From the NCBI GenBank assembly GCA_016490735.1, contig JAEMWC010000158.1, positions 163,501 through 227,500 on the forward strand: a stretch of 64,000 nt of DNA, written 5' to 3'. Both the position numbers and the translations under genes were made by a program. Below are positions 55,017 to 64,000 of the stretch, in pieces (position 1 is the first letter of the stretch; each line of letters begins with the position of its first letter). Source of the DNA: Pachyseris speciosa. Its lineage: Eukaryota; Cnidaria; Anthozoa; Scleractinia; Pachyseridae. The notes under the pieces are model-generated. The model was given only the letters and a program-made list of their open reading frames with translations, was not told where the DNA came from and did no database searches.

Positions 55017-55434
55017 TTTGTTGTAATTCACTCCTGAGGCATTTGCGGTCTCTCCTCTTGCTTTACTCCGAGTCCGCATTGAAAATGAATGCATGGATTT
55101 GCCAGTGCAACTCGACATGCAAATACTTGGTGGAACGGCCGCCCACCTCCACCCTCCTGTCACAAGAACATGTTTCTCTCTCCCCTCCCTTGTACAGGTC
55201 ATTGTTTCACTATTCCGCTGTAATGAACTCATGTGGGTTTTACTGTCACTCACATGAATTGTAGCATGTGTTTAAAACATTTTTCATGAAATTAAGGCTC
55301 AAACTTCAACTGTGATCCAAAAATCAAAAGAAAAACAAACACAGAAAACTAACAAGCCTCAAAGAAAACTACAAAACTCAATTCAACTTGTCAACGAGCA
55401 GGGCATGACACGTGATACCGCGCGTACGCGAAGG
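55017..55434. other. KRI1 3' flank, no gene seen
   Basis: No clear AATAAA at a usual distance. A stretch of A-rich sequence (55315-55380) precedes the start of the tandem triplication. No coding evidence. Confidence 0.4.
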
Positions 55435-55914
55435 CCGTACCGGATGGGGAGGGGAACGCAGAATTCAAACATTAACCATCCCACCCACCCACCCCTCCCC
55501 TTTTCCATTACACTTTCTACAGAGATGCAAAAATAATTACTTCGATTTCAGTGGTGATGCCTTAAAATCCTGCTGACATTCTCTTGAAGCAATTTTAAAA
55601 AAGTGTAATTTATTAAAATGGATATGGTTTACAAAAACAAAACAGAACTGACAGATAAATACTACCCTTCTCCGTTCAAGGCAACCTCTAATTATTACGA
55701 CACAGAAATGTATATCCTCTGCGCGCGCGAGATTTAAGGGATAAATTCAAAAGATACGATGTGTATGTTATTACTGGAGCACATTAGCAAAGACCACCGC
55801 CATTGTGACGGTCAGCTCATTTCTCCTTACATATTTAATGGCGGCGTATCTTCACCTGAATTTTTAACAAACTCTCCGGACAAACATCTCCAAGCAAGCA
55901 AATAGAATGAACAA

Positions 55915-55918
55915 TAAC

Positions 55919-55967
<49 letters not shown>

Positions 55968-56634
55968 TATTGCTTATATAGCGCTATTTACAATAAAAAG
56001 ATCAATAGCGCTTTGCATAATAAGATCTATAAAAATCAATGAGTCAAATAATTAGGATATTTACAATAAGTTAAAAAGTTAGAAATAATACAATTTAAAA
56101 GGTGATTACAAGTCTAAAAGGTAAAATAACATTTGTACATTTAACCACTAATCAAGAAAAAATTGCTTAAAAAGGAATGTCTTGGTTGACTTCTTAAAAA
56201 CTTCTACAGATTGAATAGTGCGTAGTTGTAATGGGAGCATATTCCACAAATGCGGTGCTGCTGCCTGAAATGCGCGCCCACCCAGGGAGAAGACTTATGC
56301 ATTTTGATGCTCTGGCTGTTAACGCTCTACAACCCTGTTACGCAAAATGTTCAGTCGTATATTCTGTTCTTTAGAGGACGTGAAAATTGAGAGAAATAGG
56401 GGAAAGTCACTAAAAAAAACCCCATCTTAATCAGTACTGCTTTGAAACTTCTGCAGCGGAGTTACAGAATAGCTTGTCTCCTTTCCCAATATTGCGTTCG
56501 AATCCGAAAATGTCAAACAACTTCTACCTTGCAGCACGGTCCGTAGTCCACAGTCGAATTTGCTAAATAATTTGGCTCTTATACAGACCAAATGATTTCC
56601 ACATCTTGAAATTAGCAATTAATCAGATTCATTT
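55915..56634 (-). mobile_element. LINE 3' end with (TTA)n tail; repeated at 57674-58396 and 59437-60157
   Basis: On the minus strand, about 56160-56270 reads as an ORF2 C-terminus (HLWNMLPLQLRTIQSVEVFK). A 3' UTR follows with paired AGCGCTAT words and the (TTA)n tail. A 63-codon frame upstream (56427-56618) belongs to the same element. The element was part of the unit before triplication. Confidence 0.68.
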
Positions 56635-56919
56635 TAGAGCCCTTTTCAATTGAGTGTCGTAAAACCAAAACCAAAGCAATTACTCTGACCAATCACAACA
56701 GGAGTAAGCAGTGCAACGAGCCAATCAGAATACGAAGCGATTACATGTAGCCGACGTAAAGCGCGGGAAAATGCGCGCGTGCCAGACGCGATTGGTTTTG
56801 GTTTTGCTTCTCATTGGTTGAGAAAGTGGCGCCAGTTATGCTGGCCAATCACAGAGCGAAGCAATGCAAAACCAAAGCAAAACCATAATTACTTTCGACA
56901 ATCAATTGAAAACCGCTCT
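56635..56919. mobile_element. MITE, TTTTCAATTGAGTGTCG family (also at about 58396-58681 and 60157-60442)
   Basis: Inverted ends TAGAGCCCTTTTCAATTGAG and TCAATTGAAAACCGCTCTA, with the central GCGCGGGAAAATGCGCGCGT block and CCAATCA words. Present once in each of the three units. Confidence 0.78.
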
Positions 56920-57077
56920 ATGACGAAGTAAAACCAATTGTTAAAGGCGATAATGCCAATGAAAAATTAGCGAATTTCGTCATAATGACGTACCTAAATT
57001 ACTGTTATTAATGTGGTAATGTCAATCGTAATTGAATTATATTGGTTTAGTTGAAGTATCTCTTTTACTTTACTTCA

Positions 57078-57332
57078 ATGGCTGAACCAAGACACTACCC
57101 TGAAAATTCTTGTGCGATAGAGGACGAATACCCCGATGACGTAGAATATCGCGATTCCGATGACGAAGTTTTTTATCCGAAGTTTTTTATCCGTACCGGA
57201 TGGGGAGGGGAACGCAGAATTCAAACATTAACCATCCCACCCACCCACCCCTCCCCTTTTCCATTACACTTTCTACAGAGATGCAAAAATAATTACTTCG
57301 ATTTCAGTGGTGATGCCTTAAAATCCTGCTGA
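57078..57332 (+). pseudogene. Truncated 5' copy 1 of the coiled-coil gene
   Basis: Starts at ATG 57078 with the same 34 codons as the complete gene at 60601 (MAEPRHYPENSCAIEDEYPD onward, to EVFYP), then crosses into the next unit and ends after 84 codons of unrelated repeat sequence. Its promoter region is the same, so it could be transcribed. Confidence 0.75.
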
Positions 57333-57674
57333 CATTCTCTTGAAGCAATTTTAAAAAAGTGTAATTTATTAAAATGGATATGGTTTACAAAAACAAAACA
57401 GAACTGACAGATAAATACTACCCTTCTCCGTTCAAGGCAACCTCTAATTATTACGACACAGAAATGTATATCCTCTGCGCGCGCGAGATTTAAGGGATAA
57501 ATTCAAAAGATACGATGTGTATGTTATTACTGGAGCACATTAGCAAAGACCACCGCCATTGTGACGGTCAGCTCATTTCTCCTTACATATTTAATGGCGG
57601 CGTATCTTCACCTGAATTTTTAACAAACTCTCCGGACAAACATCTCCAAGCAAGCAAATAGAATGAACAATAAC

Positions 57675-57729
<55 letters not shown>

Positions 57730-58839
57730 TATTGCTTATATAGCGCTATTTACAATAAAAAGATCAATAGCGCTTTGCATAATAAGATCTATAAAAATCA
57801 ATGAGTCAAATAATTAGGATATTTACAATAAGTTAAAAAGTTAGAAATAATACAATTTAAAAGGTGATTACAAGTCTAAAAGGTAAAATAACATTTGTAC
57901 ATTTAACCACTAATCAAGAAAAAATTGCTTAAAAAGGAATGTCTTGGTTGACTTCTTAAAAACTTCTACAGATTGAATAGTGCGTAGTTGTAATGGGAGC
58001 ATATTCCACAAATGCGGTGCTGCTGCCTGAAATGCGCGCCCACCCAGGGAGAAGACTTATGCATTTTGATGCTCTGGCTGTTAACGCTCTACAACACTGT
58101 TACGCAAAATGTTCAGTCGTATATTCTGTTCTTTAGAGGACGTGAAAATTGAGAGAAATAGGGGAAAGTCACTAAAAAAAACCCCATCTTAATCAGTACT
58201 GCTTTGAAACTTCTGCAGCGGAGTTACAGAATAGCTTGTCTCCTTTCCCAATATTGCGTTCGAATCCGAAAATGTCAAACAACTTCTACCTTGCAGCACG
58301 GTCCGTAGTCCACAGTCGAATTTGCTAAATAATTTGGCTCTTATACAGACCAAATGATTTCCACATCTTGAAATTAGCAATTAATCAGATTCATTTTAGA
58401 GCCCTTTTCAATTGAGTGTCGTAAAACCAAAACCAAAGCAATTACTCTGACCAATCACAACAGGAGTAAGCAGTGCAACGAGCCAATCAGAATACGAAGC
58501 GATTACATGTAGCCGACGTAAAGCGCGGGAAAATGCGCGCGTGCCAGACGCGATTGGTTTTGGTTTTGCTTCTCATTGGTTGAGAAAGTGGCGCCAGTTA
58601 TGCTGGCCAATCACAGAGCGAAGCAATGCAAAACCAAAGCAAAACCATAATTACTTTCGACAATCAATTGAAAACCGCTCTATGACGAAGTAAAACCAAT
58701 TGTTAAAGGCGATAATGCCAATGAAAAATTAGCGAATTTCGTCATAATGACGTACCTAAATTACTGTTATTAATGTGGTAATGTCAATCGTAATTGAATT
58801 ATATTGGTTTAGTTGAAGTATCTCTTTTACTTTACTTCA

Positions 58840-58992
58840 ATGGCTGAACCAAGACACTACCCTGAAAATTCTTGTGCGATAGAGGACGAATACCCCGATG
58901 ACGTAGAATATCGCGATTCCGATGACGAAGTTTTTTATCCGAAGTTTTTATCCGTACCGGATGGGGAGGGGAACGCAGAATTCAAACATTAA
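58840..58992 (+). pseudogene. Truncated 5' copy 2 of the coiled-coil gene
   Basis: Same start as 57078 but with one T fewer at the unit junction, so the frame differs and stops after 50 codons at 58990-58992. Confidence 0.75.
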
Positions 58993-59435
58993 CCATCCCA
59001 CCCACCCACCCCTCCCCTTTTCCATTACACTTTCTACAGAGATGCAAAAATAATTACTTCGATTTCAGTGGTGATGCCTTAAAATCCTGCTGACATTCTC
59101 TTGAAGCAATTTTAAAAAAGTGTAATTTATTAAAATGGATATGGTTTACAAAAACAAAACAGAACTGACAGATAAATACTACCCTTCTCCGTTCAAGGCA
59201 ACCTCTAATTATTACGACACAGAAATGTATATCCTCTGCGCGCGCGAGATTTAAGGGATAAATTCAAAAGATACGATGTGTATGTTATTACTGGAGCACA
59301 TTAGCAAAGACCACCGCCATTGTGACGGTCAGCTCATTTCTCCTTACATATTTAATGGCGGCGTATCTTCACCTGAATTTTTAACAAACTCTCCGGACAA
59401 ACATCTCCAAGCAAGCAAATAGAATGAACAATAAC

Positions 59436-59490
<55 letters not shown>

Positions 59491-60600
59491 TATTGCTTAT
59501 ATAGCGCTATTTACAATAAAAAGATCAATAGCGCTTTGCATAATAAGATCTATAAAAATCAATGAGTCAAATAATTAGGATATTTACAATAAGTTAAAAA
59601 GTTAGAAATAATACAATTTAAAAGGTGATTACAAGTCTAAAAGGTAAAATAACATTTGTACATTTAACCACTAATCAAGAAAAAATTGCTTAAAAAGGAA
59701 TGTCTTGGTTGACTTCTTAAAAACTTCTACAGATTGAATAGTGCGTAGTTGTAATGGGAGCATATTCCACAAATGCGGTGCTGCTGCCTGAAATGCGCGC
59801 CCACCCAGGGAGAAGACTTATGCATTTTGATGCTCTGGCTGTTAACGCTCTACAACCCTGTTACGCAAAATGTTCAGTCGTATATTCTGTTCTTTAGAGG
59901 ACGTGAAAATTGAGAGAAATAGGGGAAAGTCACTAAAAAAAACCCCATCTTAATCAGTACTGCTTTGAAACTTCTGCAGCGGAGTTACAGAATAGCTTGT
60001 CTCCTTTCCCAATATTGCGTTCGAATCCGAAAATGTCAAACAACTTCTACCTTGCAGCACGGTCCGTAGTCCACAGTCGAATTTGCTAAATAATTTGGCT
60101 CTTATACAGACCAAATGATTTCCACATCTTGAAATTAGCAATTAATCAGATTCATTTTAGAGCCCTTTTCAATTGAGTGTCGTAAAACCAAAACCAAAGC
60201 AATTACTCTGACCAATCACAACAGGAGTAAGCAGTGCAACGAGCCAATCAGAATACGAAGCGATTACATGTAGCCGACGTAAAGCGCGGGAAAATGCGCG
60301 CGTGCCAGACGCGATTGGTTTTGGTTTTGCTTCTCATTGGTTGAGAAAGTGGCGCCAGTTATGCTGGCCAATCACAGAGCGAAGCAATGCAAAACCAAAG
60401 CAAAACCATAATTACTTTCGACAATCAATTGAAAACCGCTCTATGACGAAGTAAAACCAATTGTTAAAGGCGATAATGCCAATGAAAAATTAGCGAATTT
60501 CGTCATAATGACGTACCTAAATTACTGTTATTAATGTGGTAATGTCAATCGTAATTGAATTATATTGGTTTAGTTGAAGTATCTCTTTTACTTTACTTCA

Positions 60601-61143
60601 ATGGCTGAACCAAGACACTACCCTGAAAATTCTTGTGCGATAGAGGACGAATACCCCGATGACGTAGAATATCGCGATTCCGATGACGAAGTTTTTTATC
60701 CGACAAGTAACGAAGCCTCACTCGCAGATATCGATCAACCGCGAAGAAGTCGAGAGGATTTGGCGGCCTCCGAATATTACCGTAACCTGTATGAAGCGAC
60801 AAGAGACGTGCTATCACGTGGTCAACTGGACAAGTATATTCAGGAGTTGCACAAGGCCTTGGATAACCAAGAAGAAGAAATTAAAAATCTCGATTCACAG
60901 CTCAAAGAACTTAGGGAAGAATGCCGCGAATATTTCACGAGCTTGGAGGAGAAGTTGACGAGCTTCGAGGAGAAAGTAGATTTCGTTATAAAGTTGGTCT
61001 CTTCATGGGTGAAAAACCCGAGCAGAGACAGGAGATGTCGCGGATTTTGCACCAAACATGTCCGTACAGAGAGATGTTTGTGTCGAGGTTTGAAGGAGCC
61101 ACACCGTTGCTGTGGACGAATTGGAGGAGTATGCGACTGTTAG
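60601..61143 (+). CDS. Unknown acidic coiled-coil protein with Cys-rich tail
   Basis: 180 residues from ATG 60601, apparently one exon. The N-terminal 45 residues are acidic (EDEYPDDVEYRDSDDEVFYP). A central part (about 85-140) is a heptad-rich coiled coil (LDNQEEEIKNLDSQLKELRE, then FTSLEEKLTSFEEKVDFVIK). The last 40 residues contain nine Cys in RCRGFC, RCLCRG, CCGRIGG and CDC, a pattern suggestive of metal binding or disulphides. I do not recognise the family. The 5' quarter plus upstream DNA was duplicated twice to the left. Splicing past 61143 cannot be excluded. Confidence 0.5.
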   Translation: MAEPRHYPENSCAIEDEYPDDVEYRDSDDEVFYPTSNEASLADIDQPRRSREDLAASEYYRNLYEATRDVLSRGQLDKYIQELHKALDNQEEEIKNLDSQLKELREECREYFTSLEEKLTSFEEKVDFVIKLVSSWVKNPSRDRRCRGFCTKHVRTERCLCRGLKEPHRCCGRIGGVCDC

Positions 61144-62700
61144 GAGTAGCTACCGGCGCGACAGTGGTGCAAGGTAGTCAGCTTTGGAGCCAGTTTTTGG
61201 CATCTGATAGTTGTATTATTCAGCACAAAGAATTTTATTGTATCAAGGTGTCAAGCACAAAACTAGCCAATCAAGTGAGCAGCTGCAGTCACGTGATATG
61301 GTCACGTGAAAAGTCAGCTTTCGTCCATGGGCGGTTACTAACTTGACCTCGATTTTCGCTGATCGAGACTTTCCCTACTGAGATTTCGAAAATTCTGACT
61401 TAATTTGAAAGGAAATTAGTATTGTTTGAAACAGTTAACCTCTTGACATTAAATTTGTTGTTACTAATGCGGCACATGAATCCGTTAATCTTTGAAATTC
61501 AAAAAGGACCTAAACCCACAATGTCGTCTTTTTCTGTTTCTTCAGCAGTGCCTTTAATTTCTTTCGCAGTTTTATAACATACCATGACTACATGTTGTCA
61601 GAAACACCTTTATTGCATCTTTCTAACAGCATCTTAACACACAGCTTTTATTTCTATCGCGTTTCCTGTAACAGGGATTTTCACATGCAAGTAGGCTGGC
61701 TTAAATTTTCAGAGACTTGCAAACACGCTTTACTGCAAACTCGTCATGCGCGCCAGCTACTGAACTCGCAATGAAATGTTGTTTCCATATGTTTCCCTTT
61801 AGTTCTCAGCCAGAAATCGGTGACACTGCTTCAAAACAAACAGTTGGGCACTTTTTGCTGCTTGTTCCTCATAAGTCATCGTATATTCCACAGCTGGAAG
61901 GTTTAACGTTCTCTCTAAGTCCAGACCGTTGTGCCTTGATAGCGTTTGAAAGGCTACATGCGATTCTAATGGTTTATGTAAAAAGAAACGAAGAAAAAAA
62001 AAACCCGGGCACTTCTCTTACATAAGATTGTCTCAGTTAAAAGTTGGATTTTTTTCGTTACTTTATAAAATGATTTTGTGTTTATTACCTAGATTCTACG
62101 CTAACATTTTACCTCAAACCACACTTTTTACTGTTAATTTTGATTTGATTTTGGAATCAGGGAAACTCTACTCAGACCTATAAATCTGTTGCCCCTATAG
62201 TCGAATCACGTGTTTAATTTGGTTTGTTGCCCTCTGCTGGCGCTGAACTGGGCGTTGGACTGCACTCATTACGGTAGGCTTTGCGGATAACTCTCCTGTA
62301 AACGAGAAGAAATACGTTTTAGACAATGAAAAAAGCACGTAGATGGGTCTTGTGGTAGTGATAGGCTTCAGGGCAAGGTAGCACGCTTCCACAAGGGCGC
62401 TAAATTCTGGTTTTTGTAGCATAAAGCAATTAGGAGTATTTCTAATAACAGGTCGACACCATTGTCAAATCGATGCTATACAAATACGATATTAATCGAT
62501 CTTTTGCCATAGTACGAATCTCATTATCGACATTTTGACGTCATCGTCCACTGTCTGTATCATGACGTACTTTCCGCCATGTTTAAGTTCTCGTGTGTAG
62601 TACTTCCGGTCATGTATTGTTTTTAAAAAATGTTTCTAAGGAGAGAAGACTGGTTACGAGAATCACTTCTCCAGAAACTATGAGAAGCCATGGGCTCCTG
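61144..62700. other. Unassigned sequence
   Basis: I see no gene, array or clear inverted repeat. TCACGTGATATGGTCACGTG (61290-61309) holds two CACGTG/TCACGTG words. Open frames are short and lack codon signals. Confidence 0.35.
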
Positions 62701-62928
62701 GAGAAGGCTGAGCGAGACAAGGATTGTGTAATCGTTTGGGTAGGTGGAAGATGACAAACGGTGCAGTTTTCGATGATTTCAGACCCATTAAAGCAGCTCT
62801 GGCCAAATCTGCTTCACCTAAAACAACCTTTCCTCCACAACGGACTACCGCGCTATTTACAACGAACAATCCCACAATCCTTCACTCGTACCAGTCTCCC
62901 AAATGATTGCGGAGTGGGGAACCGGTAC

Positions 62929-63147
62929 TAACCAAACATGTCGATGATCGTGCGGCGATTTAGGAAACATCTTGATTTCACCCACGGGCTGGCCACAGCG
63001 ATCGTAGACGAACATTGCACGCGGTTTGCATCCCAGAGTATCATCGACAAGACCTGGACGACGCTCCTCGAAAAAGTCGTCAGTTTCATTCCATTGATCC
63101 GAGTACAAATCGTGCCGAACTACTGTCACGACGACAATACCTGGCAT
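62929..63147 (-). CDS. Possible first coding exon of an unidentified gene
   Basis: On the minus strand ATG 63147 opens a frame with protein-like composition (ETDDFFEERRPGLVDDTLGC, then AMFVYDRCGQPVGEIKMFPK) that reaches a plausible donor, TTTG|GTTAGTA, at about 62928. I cannot find a second exon with confidence or name a family. Plus-strand frames at 62752-62906 and 62938-63207 compete. It may be a gene fragment. Confidence 0.25.
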
Positions 63148-63204
63148 ATTGCTATGGAAACAAGTGTTTTTAAATTAGTAAGGGTGGATAGAGAGATATT
63201 AAGT

Positions 63205-63390
63205 TGAGTGTCGTAAAATCAAAGCCAAAACTGACCAATCACAACAGACGCAAAGAACGGACGGCAGGGAACCAATCAGAATTCGAAGCAATTACATGTA
63301 TGGCGCCAAGCGCGGGAACATGCGCGCGTGGAAGTCACGATTGGTTTTAATTTGCCTGTCACTAGTTAACGAAGTGGCGCGTTTTGCCTA
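63205..63390. mobile_element. MITE fragment, TTTTCAATTGAGTGTCG family
   Basis: TTGAGTGTCGTAAAATCAAA at the left and the GCGCGGGAACATGCGCGCGT block match the 56.6 kb copies. The right terminus is missing; a short AGTAGC microsatellite (63391-63420) follows. Confidence 0.6.
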
Positions 63391-63420
63391 GCAGTAGCAG
63401 TAGCAGTAGCAGTAGTAGTA
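63391..63420. repeat. AGTAGC/AGT microsatellite
   Basis: Four to five AGTAGC units, ending in AGTAGTAGTA. Short, low interest. Confidence 0.8.
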
Positions 63421-63502
63421 AACAGTTCCTTCAGACTGCATAGGTTACGCTGTGCGCCCTATGTTGTTCCATTTTAGCATCCATACGTTTATCAACTGCT
63501 TT

Positions 63503-63880
63503 AATAATAACAATAAACTTTATTTCTATAGCGTCTATATCAGTAGCTGTTCTAGGCGCTTTACAATATAATGATGAAGAAGTGCTAAAAAGCGCAGGCG
63601 TCGAAGATACAGAACTGAAGCTAGTGAGAAATCTACGCTGGCTAAGTCACGTTTAGGGACGATAACAAGCCGGCAAAACAACTTTTGTAGTGTGAGTTGG
63701 CCTCTGGATCTCGAAAAGTCGGTCGTCCCAAGCTCCGGTTCAAGGACACTTGCAAAAACGCTTTGAAGTGTGGCAATATCCTCGATGTATGGCAATCAAC
63801 TGTGAATAACAGGCAGGAATGGAAAAGTCTGACTGGTATAGTCTGCATCAAGTTTAACGCAAAGAAGGTTGAGTAGTAGG
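63503..63880 (+). mobile_element. Degraded LINE remnant, with 3'-tail-like sequence to its left
   Basis: About 63691-63843 reads as a non-LTR ORF2 C-terminal tail (SRKVGRPKLRFKDTCKNALK, then NNRQEWKSL) with upstream stops. AATAATAACAATAAACTTTA and GCGCTTTACAATAT at 63503-63570 resemble the tails of other elements but point to the opposite strand, so two fragments may be joined. Confidence 0.5.
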
Positions 63881-64000
63881 AATGGAGAAGGCGAGCTGAG
63901 TCTAACTGTGCTACACCAGTTTGTGGGTTATAGGCCTGTACCGCGATCTAAACGAGTGTTATTGAAAATTGCTTTAATTTTATGAAATATTGATTTCGTT

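Larger units (their letters stand above)
55435..60702. repeat. Three tandem copies of a 1.76 kb unit
   Basis: Units begin with CCGTACCGGATGGGGAGGGG at 55435, 57191 and 58952 (periods 1756 and 1761). Each contains a C-rich block, an (AAT)n array of variable length (about 55917, 57674 and 59437), a minus-strand LINE 3' end, a MITE and the 5' end of the gene completed at 60601. Units are nearly identical apart from single changes and array length, so amplification is very recent, or it may be an assembly artefact. The third copy runs straight into the complete gene. Confidence 0.93.

Noticed and set aside
56427..56618. 63-codon minus-strand frame repeated three times as a small gene
   Set aside because: Part of the LINE 3' region inside each tandem unit, so repeated passively.

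Overview
This is a eukaryotic window, most likely from an anthozoan cnidarian such as a stony coral. The case rests on many-exon genes with GT-AG introns, dense short inverted-repeat transposons, tRNA-derived SINEs, LINE 3' ends with trinucleotide tails, and a Polinton/Maverick. The species cannot be read from sequence alone. Repeat-family calls below come from visible termini and target-site duplications, not from a database.

Bases 1-9478 are the right-hand part of a Polinton (integrating, adenovirus-like giant transposon). In order they carry the end of a cysteine protease, a small zinc-ribbon protein, a phospholipase-A2-like protein, a DDE integrase with a C-terminal chromodomain, a broken BRO-N/nuclease gene, a minus-strand HNH endonuclease, a 1.5 kb repeat-rich control region and a protein-primed family B DNA polymerase. 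Capsid and ATPase genes would lie to the left of the window. The zinc-ribbon, PLA2-like and integrase frames are linked by two canonical -1 slippery heptamers in the correct register. The first abuts a stop codon and is followed by a GC-rich stem-loop. I regard this as the most interesting signal here.

Bases 9479-28858 hold a large direct duplication. Each copy has two small four-EF-hand genes followed by a small BTB-domain gene (copy 1 about 9.48-18.05 kb, copy 2 about 23.0-27.7 kb). The copies are close in sequence but carry different transposon insertions, which gives a relative history. The Polinton ends exactly where copy 1 homology begins, 37 bp before the first EF-hand ATG. One EF-hand gene in copy 1 is decaying. 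The 4.9 kb between the copies is nested transposon debris.

Bases 28859-55016 hold two conserved housekeeping genes, head to head and 259 bp apart. The minus-strand gene is an 8-exon GPI ethanolamine phosphate transferase (PIGG-like, about 1038 aa). The plus-strand gene is a 22-23-exon KRI1 ribosome-biogenesis homologue (about 720-726 aa). I placed exons by splice sites, reading phase and family similarity. Their introns hold many inverted-repeat elements, including a nested TA-flanked insertion, a near-perfect 490 bp palindrome with hammerhead-ribozyme-like motifs, and a 28-bp minisatellite.

Bases 55435-61143 are a 1.76 kb unit repeated three times in tandem. Each unit contains a LINE 3' end, an (AAT)n array, an inverted-repeat element and the start of one small gene. 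Only the last copy keeps the whole gene, a coiled-coil plus Cys-rich protein I do not recognise. The rest, to 64000, is mostly unassigned, with one possible minus-strand exon and a degraded LINE.
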